From contig DASYXS010000020.1 in the NCBI GenBank assembly GCA_035934535.1, positions 1 through 64,000 of the forward strand: DNA of 64,000 nt. The letters run 5' to 3'. The position numbers and the translations under genes are program-made. Of the stretch, positions 16,663 through 25,214 are shown piece by piece; the stretch's first letter is position 1, and each line of letters opens with the position of its first letter. The DNA is from DASSJF01 sp035934535 (GTDB lineage Bacteria; Sysuimicrobiota; Sysuimicrobiia; Sysuimicrobiales; Segetimicrobiaceae). Below the pieces are notes generated by a model that had not been told where the DNA came from, ran no database searches, and saw only the letters and a program-made list of their open reading frames with translations.

Positions 16663-17025
16663 ATGCCCAAACTCGAACGCGAATTCTTCCGGCCGGATGA
16701 CTCGGGCTGGCAGCCCGTCGTCGGATCGCCCACCATGGGCGCCGGCGGTCCGGGCATCATGCAGAAGATCCTCAGCCGGGACGAGGAGAGCGGCGACGTC
16801 ACGCGGCTGCTCCGGTTCGAGGGCGGCGCGGAGACGGCGGGCACCATCGCCCACGACTTCTGGGAAGAGGTGTGGATCCTGGAAGGCGAGCTGGTCGACC
16901 TCGGCAAAAAACAGGCCTACACGGCGGGGATGTACGCGTGCCGTCCGCCGGGGATGCCCCACGGTCCCTACCGCGTGCCCAAGGGGTGTATGACGTTGGA
17001 GTTCCGGTACCACAAGAAATCCTAG
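16663..17025 (+). CDS. Cupin-domain protein
   Basis: Small single-domain cupin (120 residues) of the ChrR-like/general cupin type. A first motif region HDFWEEVWILEGELVDLG and the second element YACRPPGMPHGPYRVP provide the Glu and His residues expected for one metal site. GAGGTGAGG lies just upstream of the ATG at 16663, which is preferred over the GTG nine bases earlier. The gene is followed after 14 bases by the DUF2848 gene and probably shares its transcript. The reaction is unknown. Confidence 0.82.
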   Translation: MPKLEREFFRPDDSGWQPVVGSPTMGAGGPGIMQKILSRDEESGDVTRLLRFEGGAETAGTIAHDFWEEVWILEGELVDLGKKQAYTAGMYACRPPGMPHGPYRVPKGCMTLEFRYHKKS

Positions 17026-17039
17026 CGGCGCGCGCAGCG

Positions 17040-17783
17040 ATGACCGGCCTCGACCTGACGCTCAGGCAGAACGGCCGTGCCGCCGCGGTCCGCTTCGAGG
17101 TGCGCCGCGTGATCAACGCCGGCTTCACCGGCCGCGACCGGGCCGCCGTGCAGCGGCACATCGACGAGCTGCGGGCCCACGGCGTGCCGTGTCCGGACCG
17201 TACCCCGGTCCTCTATCCCAAGATGGCCAGCCTGATCACGACCGCGGCGGAGATCGAAGTCCTCGGCGCGGAGACCTCGGGCGAGGCGGAGTTCGTGCTG
17301 CTCGTGGCGCCGGATCGGGTCCTCGTCGCGGCCGGCAGCGATCACACGGACCGCGGACTCGAACGGACGACTATCGAGAAGGCGAAGCTCGTCGCGCCCA
17401 ACGTGATCGCGACCGACGTGTGGGACCTCGCCGACGTGCGCGACGGCTGGGACGATCTGGTGCTCGCCAGCCACACGACGGCGGACGGCCGGCGGACGCC
17501 GTACCAGCAGGGGCGCCTCGCGGACATGATGCGGCCGGACGATCTGTTGGCTCTCGTGCGCGCCCGCGTGGAGGGCGATCTCGGCGGAACCGCGATCTAT
17601 TCGGGCACGCTGGCGCTGCTCGGCGGGACGCTCATATACGGGGAGCGGTTCGAGGTCGAACTGCGCGACGAGCGGCGCGGACGGGCGCTTCGCTGCGACT
17701 ACCGTGTCACCCCGATCCGATGGCTGAAGACTCCCTATGTCAAGAGCATAGGGCAAGGGACGGATGCGCAGATCGAGCCTTAA
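17040..17783 (+). CDS. DUF2848-family protein with its 3' end replaced by IS110 sequence
   Basis: Protein of 247 residues resembling the DUF2848 family, which is often found with amidase, dehydratase and catabolic genes but has no firm function. Seen are a central GAETSGEAEFVLLVAPDRVLVAAGSDHTDRGLE segment and a C-terminal GTAIYSGTLALLGG segment. The family-like sequence stops near residue 225 (DYRVTPI). The last ~20 residues (RWLKTPYVKSIGQGTDAQIEP) are encoded by the end of the IS110 relic. The insertion therefore probably removed only the native C-terminal few residues, and the protein may still fold. Confidence 0.75.
   Translation: MTGLDLTLRQNGRAAAVRFEVRRVINAGFTGRDRAAVQRHIDELRAHGVPCPDRTPVLYPKMASLITTAAEIEVLGAETSGEAEFVLLVAPDRVLVAAGSDHTDRGLERTTIEKAKLVAPNVIATDVWDLADVRDGWDDLVLASHTTADGRRTPYQQGRLADMMRPDDLLALVRARVEGDLGGTAIYSGTLALLGGTLIYGERFEVELRDERRGRALRCDYRVTPIRWLKTPYVKSIGQGTDAQIEP
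17733..17753. terminator. Hairpin at the 3' end of the IS110 transposase relic
   Basis: CCCTATG, a 7-base loop and CATAGGG form a perfect 7-bp stem overlapping the transposase stop codon at 17740-17742. It may be a transposon-end structure or a weak terminator. No U-run is seen. Confidence 0.5.
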
Positions 17784-18840
17784 GGAAGAGGGACTCATCA
17801 TAGAGCCGATGGTCGCGGCGCATGGCAATGATGAGGCGCAGCCAGACGTTGTCGAGCATCCGGACCGCCTCGGCATGTTTCTTGCCGCGCAGCCGGGCGC
17901 GCGTGTAGTACGCCTTCGCCCACTCGCAGCGTCGGATGCTCGCAAACGCGAACTGCCACAGCGTCTCGCGCAAGGGATGAATGCAGGCCCGGCGACCATG
18001 GACCGTGCGAATGGTACCGCTTTTCCGGGTGACGGGTGCGGTACCGGCCTCGCACTGGGCGGAACTGGCATCGCGATACCGGTCGCGATTGTCGCCCAGT
18101 TCTCCGACCATCCTGGCGGCGAGAAGAGCTGCAGCGCCTGGCAGGCTGTCGTAGAGCTCGCCGTCAGGATGGAGTCTCAATATTCGCTGAATCTCCCGAT
18201 CGTACGCATCGAGGTGCTCCGCGAGCGTCTGCAACTGGGATACCAGCGTGCCAGCCAGGCGGGCCTTGGCGCGAACGAGAGGCGGCGCGATGTGAAACCC
18301 GCGGGCGTGCGTCCGCGCATGAATCTCCGCCGCCCGGTCCCGGCTATGCGGACAATGATGACCACGCAGGAACGTCTCGAGCTGCGCTGCCGAGACGGCC
18401 TGCAACGCCTCGCGGGTCGGAAAGGCCTGCAGCAGCGCCAAGGCCACGGGCCGGTCGGGATCCACAAACAGGGTCAAAAACTCCGGGAAATAGGCCTTCA
18501 AGCAGGCCGTCAGCTGATTGCTGAGCATAGTGCGGGTCCGCACCAACTCGGCGCGATCCCGGGTCAGCGCCCGCAGCTCCTGGGCGGTCTCCGAGTCCGA
18601 CAGCAATGGCCGATACAATGCCCGATCGGTCCGCAGCAGCGTCGCCAGGACCCACGCATCGCGCAGATCCGATTTGGCGCCGGCGACGCGAAACCGCTCC
18701 CGACGGCGGTCGACCGCTTTGGGATTGATGGCGTATGATCGAGCGTCCCGGTGGCCAGCGTGGTCCCGCTCTCGTCCATCAGACAATAGACGTGCTCAGT
18801 GTCAGCCCACTCGGATTCCGACCAACAGCACCGGTCCCAC
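17740..18840 (-). pseudogene. Decayed IS110-family transposase
   Basis: IS110 transposases have an N-terminal RuvC-like DEDD domain and a C-terminal Transposase_20 domain with a catalytic serine. The C-terminal two thirds are intact, from YAINPKAVDRRRERF through LPGAAALLAARMVGELGD and the serine region APVTRKSG to the end. The N-terminal domain is broken twice. One extra base near 18812-18817 shifts the frame exactly at the first catalytic Asp (reading VGI, then EWADTEHVYC). In addition, LDHTP is joined directly to YAINPKA near 18730-18735, so about 70 residues appear to be missing with another frame change. TACGCC at the join suggests a deletion between short direct repeats. No active transposase is expected. 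Confidence 0.85.
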
Positions 18841-19076
18841 CCCCCGACAGCGTCTTGAGGGCACCACGCGCGGCGTCGCCACAGCCTCTTATCACGGCGG
18901 CGTTCCAGACGCATCTCCCTATCGGTAGTCGCATGCCGCGCCGCTCCCGGGGAGGGATAGTCTTCAGATGGCGGTCGAGCCGCAAAGGAGACTTGATCTT
19001 CTCCCCGAGAGTGGCATCCCTCGACCGCTATGGTTCGACAAGACCGTAAGCACTATGACATAAGAGGGAGACGCTG

Positions 19077-20066
19077 ATGGCAAAGGTGAAATTCGGGGTA
19101 TGGGTGCCCACGTACGCGTGGACCGACGCGGGTCCGGCGCGCCTCCGGCGTCTGACGTCCTGCGTGCAGAAATGCGAGCAGTACGACTTCGACGTGTGGG
19201 TGATCGACCATCTCCTGACCGCGCCGGGGCTCTACGGCATGGCGTGGCTGGAGCCGCTCAACGCGCTCGCCTACGCCGCGGCGCTCACCACCCGCGTGCG
19301 CCTCGCCACCGGCATCCTCGTGCTGCCGGTGCGGCATCCCGTGATACTGGCGAAGGAGATCGCGACCCTGTGCCACCTGTCGGGCGGCCGGTTCGTCTTC
19401 GGCATCGGCCCCGGCTGGTATGCGCAGGAGTTCACGGTCACCGGCTCGCGGATCGAGGAGCGGGGCCGCCGCACCGATGAGATCCTCGAGGCGGTCACGC
19501 TGCTGCTGAGCCGGCCGAACGCATCGTACAAGGGCCGCTACTATCAGTTCGACGACGTGACGATCGACCCGCGGCCGGCCGCGCTGCCCGAGATCTGGGT
19601 CTCCGGCGGGTCGCGCGTCCCCGATCCTGACGAGCACGACGTCCCGTTCATGTCGAAGGCCGTCCTCACCCGCATCGTGAAGGCGGGGAATTGGCTCTCC
19701 CGCTGCTCCGGCACGCAGGAGTGGGTCAAGCGCGATTGGGACCAGATCCAGGCCCACGCGCGGACGATGGGGAAGGACCCCGCGGCGATGTCCTTCGGAC
19801 ACTGTAACTTCACCCACCTCGTCGAGAAAGGCGACCAAGCGAAGGCCTTGAGCGAGTCGCGCGAGCCGTTCATCCGCGTGATGGGCACGCATCGCTCGTA
19901 CGAGCACTTACAGGAGTGCTACATGATCGGCAGCATCGACCGGATCACCGCGCGGGTCGCCGACCTGGTGGAGGCCGGCCTCACCTACCTGGTCCTCGGG
20001 CCGGTGACCGACGACCCGGCCCAGGTCGACCTGATCGCCCGGCACGTGGCGCCCAACTTTGCCTGA
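19077..20066 (+). CDS. LLM-class (luciferase-like) flavin/F420-dependent oxidoreductase
   Basis: TIM-barrel monooxygenase or F420-dependent reductase, 329 residues. Typical elements are KFGVWVPTY at the N-terminus, the FDVWVIDHLL strand, TTRVRLATGILVLPVRHPVILAKEIATLCHLSGGRFVFGIGPGW (about 72-115), and IWVSGGS later. GAGGGAGACGCTG precedes the ATG. The gene lies immediately downstream of the IS110 relic and upstream of a molybdenum hydroxylase subunit gene (48-base gap), consistent with a degradative operon for an aromatic or heterocyclic compound (inference). FMN versus F420 cannot be decided by eye. Confidence 0.9.
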   Translation: MAKVKFGVWVPTYAWTDAGPARLRRLTSCVQKCEQYDFDVWVIDHLLTAPGLYGMAWLEPLNALAYAAALTTRVRLATGILVLPVRHPVILAKEIATLCHLSGGRFVFGIGPGWYAQEFTVTGSRIEERGRRTDEILEAVTLLLSRPNASYKGRYYQFDDVTIDPRPAALPEIWVSGGSRVPDPDEHDVPFMSKAVLTRIVKAGNWLSRCSGTQEWVKRDWDQIQAHARTMGKDPAAMSFGHCNFTHLVEKGDQAKALSESREPFIRVMGTHRSYEHLQECYMIGSIDRITARVADLVEAGLTYLVLGPVTDDPAQVDLIARHVAPNFA

Positions 20067-20114
20067 GCCGCCGGGCGCGGCGGGCGGCGTCCGGGCCCGC
20101 GGCGGCCCTCCCGC

Positions 20115-22478
20115 ATGAGCGGCCGGTACGTCGGCGCGGTCGTTCGCCGCCGCGAAGACCCGCGCCTTCTGACCGGGAGCGGCCAGTACGTCGACGACAT
20201 TCCGGCCGCCGGGTGCCTCTACGCCGCCGTCGTGCGCGCCACCCACGCGCACGCGCGGCTCGCGCGTGTGGACCTCGCGCGGGCCCGCCGCCATCCTTCC
20301 GTCGTCGCGTGCTTCGCGTTCGCCGACCTCGCGGACGCGCTGGTCCCTCTCCCCTCCGCCGGGATCGCGCCGCCCGCCCTCGACGCGCGCGTGCGGTTCC
20401 AGATGCGGACCGCATCACAGTTTCCGCTCGCCGCGACGCACGTCCGCTACGTCGGGGAACCCCTCGCGGTGATCGTGGCCGACGGACGCGCGGCCGCGGA
20501 AGACGCGGCGGCCCTCGTTGACGCCGCGTACGAGCCGCTGCCGGTCGTGACCGACGTGGTCCGCGGACTCGAGGCGGGCGCGCCGCTGATCCACCCGGAT
20601 TGGGGTGACAACGTCGCGGTCAGTTTCGCGATGCGGGTGGGCGACCCCGAAGGCGCGTTCGCCCGGGCGGCGGTGCGGGTGCGGGCCGCGTTTCATGTCC
20701 CGCGTTCTGCCGGCATGCCGCTCGAGCCGCGCGGCGTCCTCGCCGTCCCCGACCGCCGCGGCGGCGGCATCACCGTTTGGTCGTCGACCCAGGTGCCGCA
20801 CCTGCTGCAGCGCGCGCTCGCCGACGCCCTGCGCATGCCGGCGCACCGGGTCCGCGTGATCGCCCCCGACGTCGGCGGCGGGTTCGGGACGAAATGCTCG
20901 GTCTATCCCGAGGACACCCTGATGCCGGTCGTGGCGGCGCGCCTCCGCCGCCCCGTGAAATGGATCGAGACGCGTCGGGAGCACATGCAGAGCGCCACCC
21001 ATTCACGGGAGCAGCTCCACGAGGCCGAGATCGCCGCGGCCGCGGACGGCGCCATCCTCGGGTTCCGGGACCGCCTGCTGCTCGATCAGGGCGCCTACAA
21101 TCCGTGGGGCATCGTCCAGCCGTTCAACACGGTGGCGCACATGCTGGGACCCTACCGGATCCGGAACGCGGCGTTCGAAGCCCGCTCCGTCGTGACCAAC
21201 AAGACGCCGCACGCGCCCTATCGCGGCGCCGGGCGTCCCGAGGCCGTGTTTGTGATGGAACGCATGCTCGACCTGCTCGCCCGCCGCCTGGCGATCGATC
21301 CGGCGGACCTTCGCCGCCGCAACATCATTCGCGGCGACGAGATGCCGTACGACGCCGGATTCCCGTACCGTGACGGCAACCCGTGCGTCTACGACAGCGG
21401 GGACTTCGCGGCGGCGCTGGAGCGGGCGCTCGACCGCGTCGGCTACGACGCCTTTCGCCGCGAGCAGAAGACGCTGTGGGCCCGGGGCGTCCACCGCGGT
21501 ATCGGGATCGCCGCCTACGTCGAGGGCACCGGCATCGGTCCCTACGAGAGCGCGGCCGTCCGCCTGGACTCCTCGGGCAAGGTCCTGGTGGCCACCGGCG
21601 CCTGCTCGCAGGGACAGGGCCATGAGACCAGCTTTGCGCAGATCGCCGCGGACGCGCTCGGCGTGGGCCTCGACGACATTACCGTCGTCGGCGGCGATAC
21701 GCGCGAGCTGGCCGCCGGGGTGGGGACGTTTGCCAGCCGCAGCCTGGTCGTGGCCGGCAACGCGGTGGCCGGGGCGGCGCAGGACGTGCGGCGGAAGGTG
21801 GTGCGCGCCGCGGCCGCGCTGCTCGAGGCGGCCGAAGGCGACCTCGACGTGGAGGACGGCCGGGTCTTCGTACGGGGCAGTCCGGGCCGCGCGCTGACCC
21901 TGGCGAACGTGGTGCGGTCCAGCCTGCCGACGCTTCAGGGCGCGCGCGTGGCCGATCCGATCTTCGAAGCGTCGCGGTACGAGACGGTGCCGACGGTGAC
22001 CTTCGCGAGCGCCGTCCACGTCGCCGTCGTCGAGGTCGATCCCGAGACCGGCGCCGTCGCGATCCTCCGCTACGTCGTCGCCCACGACTGCGGCCGCGTG
22101 GTCAATCCGCTCATCGTGGAAGGGCAGATCCACGGCGGTCTGGCGCAGGGCATCGGCGGCGGGATGAGCGAGCTGATCGCGTACGACGGCGCCGGACAGC
22201 TGCTGTCGGGCTCGCTCATGGACTACGCCGTGCCGAAGGCCCGCGATCTGCCCCGGTTCGAGACCATCCACCTCGAGTATCCGTCGCCGCGGAACCCGCT
22301 CGCCGTCAAAGGCGTCGGCGAAGGCGGCGCGATCGCACCGCCCGCCGCGCTCGCGAACGCGGTGGAGGACGCGCTCGCGCCGTTCGGCGTGCGCATCACG
22401 GACGGGCCCCTCGCGGCGGAACGGATCGTCGCGCTGATCGCCGCCGCCCGCCGATCATGTGATCGCTCCGAAGGCTGA
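20115..22478 (+). CDS. Xanthine dehydrogenase/CO dehydrogenase-family molybdopterin-binding large subunit
   Basis: Molybdenum hydroxylase catalytic subunit of 787 residues, normal for CoxL/XdhB-type subunits. Seen are the N-terminal RREDPRLLTGSGQYVDD, the molybdopterin loop PDVGGGFGTKCSVYPEDTL, the active-site segment APYRGAGRPEAVFVMERMLD, QGQGHETSFAQIAADALG, and the C-terminal GVGEGGAIAPPAALANAVEDAL with the catalytic glutamate (GVGEGG). The AYRGAGR form resembles form-II CoxL, not the AYxCSFR loop of true CO dehydrogenase. The small [2Fe-2S] and FAD subunits normally needed are not next to it. It is an orphan large subunit here, and electrons must pass to partners encoded elsewhere. Confidence 0.92.
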   Translation: MSGRYVGAVVRRREDPRLLTGSGQYVDDIPAAGCLYAAVVRATHAHARLARVDLARARRHPSVVACFAFADLADALVPLPSAGIAPPALDARVRFQMRTASQFPLAATHVRYVGEPLAVIVADGRAAAEDAAALVDAAYEPLPVVTDVVRGLEAGAPLIHPDWGDNVAVSFAMRVGDPEGAFARAAVRVRAAFHVPRSAGMPLEPRGVLAVPDRRGGGITVWSSTQVPHLLQRALADALRMPAHRVRVIAPDVGGGFGTKCSVYPEDTLMPVVAARLRRPVKWIETRREHMQSATHSREQLHEAEIAAAADGAILGFRDRLLLDQGAYNPWGIVQPFNTVAHMLGPYRIRNAAFEARSVVTNKTPHAPYRGAGRPEAVFVMERMLDLLARRLAIDPADLRRRNIIRGDEMPYDAGFPYRDGNPCVYDSGDFAAALERALDRVGYDAFRREQKTLWARGVHRGIGIAAYVEGTGIGPYESAAVRLDSSGKVLVATGACSQGQGHETSFAQIAADALGVGLDDITVVGGDTRELAAGVGTFASRSLVVAGNAVAGAAQDVRRKVVRAAAALLEAAEGDLDVEDGRVFVRGSPGRALTLANVVRSSLPTLQGARVADPIFEASRYETVPTVTFASAVHVAVVEVDPETGAVAILRYVVAHDCGRVVNPLIVEGQIHGGLAQGIGGGMSELIAYDGAGQLLSGSLMDYAVPKARDLPRFETIHLEYPSPRNPLAVKGVGEGGAIAPPAALANAVEDALAPFGVRITDGPLAAERIVALIAAARRSCDRSEG

Positions 22479-22541
22479 CACGCGCCGCGGTGCCGCGCGC
22501 GTCAGTTCCACTACAATGGAGGGAACAGGAGGTGACGGCGC

Positions 22542-23399
22542 ATGATCCCAACGCTTACGTTCGGGCGGACCGGACACGAGAGCACCCGGACCATCTTCGG
22601 CGCGGCGGCGCTGGCAGGGGTCACGCAGGAGGAGGCCGACCCCGTCCTCGAGCTGCTGCTGCGGTACGGGGTCAACCACATCGACGTCGCCGCGAGCTAC
22701 GGCGACGCGGAACTGCGGATCGCGCCCTGGTTCCGGACCTACCGCGACCGGTTCTTCCTCGCCACGAAGACCGGCGGGCGCACGTACGACGCCGCGAAGC
22801 GGCAGATCCATCAGTCGCTCGAGCGCATGGGCGTCGGGCGGATCGACCTGATTCAGCTCCACAACCTGGCCGATCCGATCGACTGGGACACCGCGCTGAG
22901 CCCGCGCGGCGCCCTCGACGCCTGCGTCGAGGCGCGCGCGGAGGGGCTCGTGCGGTACATCGGCGTCACCGGGCACGGTACGCAGATCGCGGCGACCCAT
23001 CTGCGCAGCCTGGAACGCTTCGATTTCGACTCGGTGCTGCTGCCGTACAACTACGTGATGATGCGGGATCCTCACTACGCGGCGATGTTCGAGCGTGTGG
23101 CCGGGGTGTGCCGCGACCGGAACGTCGCGGTGCAGACGATCAAGGCGATCGCGCGCCGTCCCTGGTGGGGCCGCGAACGCACCCGCACCACCTGGTATCA
23201 GCCGCTCGAGGACCCGCGCGACATCGACCTGGCCGTCCACTGGGTGCTCGCCCGCCCCGGCGTGTTCCTCAACACCGCCGGCGACATCGCGCTCCTGCCG
23301 TACGTCCTCGACGCCGCGGCCCGGTTTGCCGGGGCCCCGGACGAGGCGGCCGTGCGCGAGGCGACCGCGCGGTTGGAGATGCTGCCGCTGTTCGTGTAG
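22542..23399 (+). CDS. Aldo/keto reductase
   Basis: Second aldo/keto reductase of the window, 285 residues. The tetrad is Asp48 (HIDVAASYG), Tyr53, Lys76 (LATKTGG) and His107 (IDLIQLHN). The start MIPTLTFGRTGHES is preceded by the strong site AGGAGGTGACG. It follows the molybdenum hydroxylase gene by 63 bases and is followed 11 bases later by an ABC ATPase gene, so it may be cotranscribed with both. It is clearly different in sequence from the reductase at 12.6 kb. Substrate unknown. Confidence 0.9.
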   Translation: MIPTLTFGRTGHESTRTIFGAAALAGVTQEEADPVLELLLRYGVNHIDVAASYGDAELRIAPWFRTYRDRFFLATKTGGRTYDAAKRQIHQSLERMGVGRIDLIQLHNLADPIDWDTALSPRGALDACVEARAEGLVRYIGVTGHGTQIAATHLRSLERFDFDSVLLPYNYVMMRDPHYAAMFERVAGVCRDRNVAVQTIKAIARRPWWGRERTRTTWYQPLEDPRDIDLAVHWVLARPGVFLNTAGDIALLPYVLDAAARFAGAPDEAAVREATARLEMLPLFV

Positions 23400-23410
23400 C
23401 GCGGGCGCGA

Positions 23411-24091
23411 ATGACCGACCCGATCGTGGCGCTGGAGCAGGTGAGCCGGGGCTACGACGGCGGCCGCGTCATCGCCCTGCGCGATGTGACGCTCGCCGTC
23501 CGCCCGGGCGAGTTCGTGGCGGTCATCGGCCCGAGCGGCAGCGGCAAGTCTACCCTGCTGCACCTGCTGTGCGGCCTCGACCGTCCCACGGCCGGCCGCG
23601 TGCTGTTCCGCGGCACGGAACCCGCCTCGCCCGTTGAGTGGACGAAGGTGCGCGCGCGGCACGTCGGCTTCGTGTTCCAGGCGTTCCATCTGTTCCCGAC
23701 GTTGACGGCGCTCGAGAACGTGGAGATCCCGATGTTTGGCGTGGTGGCGGACCGCGGGGCGCGCCGGCGGCGGGCCCGCGAGCTGCTCAGCCGCGTGGGA
23801 CTGGCCCGGCGGCTCGACCATCGGCCGGGGGAGCTGTCCGGAGGCGAGCGCCAGCGCGTCGCGATCGCCCGCAGCCTGGCCAATTCGCCGCTGCTGATCG
23901 GGGCGGACGAGCCCACCGGCAACCTCGATTCCCGCGCCTCCGAGGAGGTCCTCGACCTGCTCGAGGACATTCAGCGCCGGGACGGTACCTGCCTGATCCT
24001 CGCCACCCACAACCGGAAGGTCGCCTCGCGCGCGGGGCGCCTCGTCGAACTGGGCGACGGCCGCGTCGTCTCCGACCGATGCGCTTCCTAA
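23411..24091 (+). CDS. LolD/MacB-type ABC transporter ATP-binding protein
   Basis: Cytoplasmic ATPase, 226 residues. Walker A is GPSGSGKST (about 38-46), the Q-loop is VFQAFHLFPTLTALENV, the signature is LSGGERQRVAIARSLA, and Walker B is LLIGADEPTGNLDS followed by the H-loop ATHN. The NLDS and TALENV patterns are typical of the LolD/MacB/FtsE group that works with FtsX-like permeases. The ATG at 23411 is the first in frame after the reductase stop. The gene overlaps the permease gene downstream by 13 bases, confirming the pair. Confidence 0.93.
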   Translation: MTDPIVALEQVSRGYDGGRVIALRDVTLAVRPGEFVAVIGPSGSGKSTLLHLLCGLDRPTAGRVLFRGTEPASPVEWTKVRARHVGFVFQAFHLFPTLTALENVEIPMFGVVADRGARRRRARELLSRVGLARRLDHRPGELSGGERQRVAIARSLANSPLLIGADEPTGNLDSRASEEVLDLLEDIQRRDGTCLILATHNRKVASRAGRLVELGDGRVVSDRCAS

Positions 24092-25200
24092 CCATCCCCG
24101 CGCGCAACCTGAGCCGGCGGCCGGTCCGCTCCATCCTGACCGCGCTGGGCGTGGCGCTGGCCGTCGCCGGGTTCGTCGTCCTCACCGGGTTCTCGCAGGG
24201 CATGGAGCGTGCGTGGACCACGAGCCTGATCGAACGGGACGTCCACATGACCGCCGTCCCCCGGGGCACCGTGGAGATCTTGACCGCGTCGATCGACGAG
24301 TCCGTGGCCGCCCGTCTGGCGGCCTTCGACGGGATCCGCGACGCCTCGGCCGAGCTCGCGGATATGGTCATGCTGCCGTCCGGCCAGCCGGTGCTGGCGG
24401 TGGGATGGCCGCCGAGAAGCTTTCTCTGGCAGACCCTGCGGCTCAGCGCCGGGCGCCTGCCGGCCGCCATGCCGTCCGACACGGCCGTGCTGGGTCAGGG
24501 GCTCGCCGGCGCGCTGCGGCTCGGGCCCGGGGGCACGTTCCGGCTGCTCGGGACGCCGCTCGCGGTCAGCGCCGTGTTCCGTCCGAGCGGCGTCATCAAC
24601 AACAACATGGTCATCGTCCCCCTGCCGACGCTCCAGCGGCTGCTCAACCGGCCGGGCAAAGTGACCGTCCTCGACCTGCGCCTCCTGCAGCCGGGCGATC
24701 CGGCGCGGGTGAGTGCCGTGCGAGCCCGGCTCGCCGCGGCGTTTCCCGACCTCACGTTCACGGAGACCCGGTCGGTCGCCGACAGCAACGATATCCTCCG
24801 CCTGGTCCGCGCGATGGCCTGGGGCATCTCACTCATCGCGCTCGCGATGGGACTGTTTGCCGTGCTGAACACGCTGCTCATGTCCGTCACGGAGCGGGTG
24901 CGGGAGTTCGGCGTGCTGTCCGCTCTCGGCTGGAGCCCCGGGCGCGTCCTCGCGATGGTCGTGCTCGAGGGCCTCGTGCTGTCGGTCGCAGGCAGCGCGG
25001 CCGGCATCGTGTTGGGGATCGGCGGATTGCGGTGGCTCGCGCAGGCGCCGATGCTGCGCGGCCTGGTGGAACCCGAGACCGGCGCCCGCCTGCTGCTCGA
25101 GGTCGCCGCGGTAACGCTCGTCCTGGGGGTCGCCGGCAGCCTATACCCCGCGGCCCGCGCGGTGCGTATTCAGCCGGTCGACGCGCTGAAGTACGAGTAG
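24079..25200 (+). CDS. FtsX/MacB-like ABC transporter permease
   Basis: Inner-membrane permease of 373 residues with the MacB/LolC layout: an N-terminal helix (RPVRSILTALGVALAVAGFVVLTGF), a ~220-residue extracytoplasmic MacB-core domain, then three helices. The penultimate region contains the FtsX motif VREFGVLSALGWSPGRVLAMVVLEGLVLS, and the C-terminus ends PVDALKYE, as is typical. With its ATPase it forms a half-size transporter that extrudes a lipoprotein, peptide or drug or works as a mechanotransmitter. No MacA-like adaptor is adjacent. The gene ends 14 bases before a convergent hydrolase gene. Confidence 0.92.
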   Translation: MRFLTIPARNLSRRPVRSILTALGVALAVAGFVVLTGFSQGMERAWTTSLIERDVHMTAVPRGTVEILTASIDESVAARLAAFDGIRDASAELADMVMLPSGQPVLAVGWPPRSFLWQTLRLSAGRLPAAMPSDTAVLGQGLAGALRLGPGGTFRLLGTPLAVSAVFRPSGVINNNMVIVPLPTLQRLLNRPGKVTVLDLRLLQPGDPARVSAVRARLAAAFPDLTFTETRSVADSNDILRLVRAMAWGISLIALAMGLFAVLNTLLMSVTERVREFGVLSALGWSPGRVLAMVVLEGLVLSVAGSAAGIVLGIGGLRWLAQAPMLRGLVEPETGARLLLEVAAVTLVLGVAGSLYPAARAVRIQPVDALKYE

Positions 25201-25214
25201 GCCGGCGGCCGGCC

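Larger units (their letters stand above)
17725..18870 (-). mobile_element. IS110-family insertion sequence relic, ends not defined
   Basis: This is the element that carries the broken transposase. IS110 elements lack long terminal inverted repeats, so both boundaries are estimates. The right boundary is set by where the DUF2848 reading frame loses family similarity (about 17720-17730). The left boundary lies upstream of the transposase start. The 200 bases between it and the LLM gene at 19077 show no recognisable gene. Confidence 0.6.

Noticed and set aside
20115..22478. True aerobic CO dehydrogenase (CoxL form I)
   Set aside because: The active-site loop is APYRGAGR, not the AYxCSFR of CO-oxidising form I enzymes, and coxM/coxS are absent.
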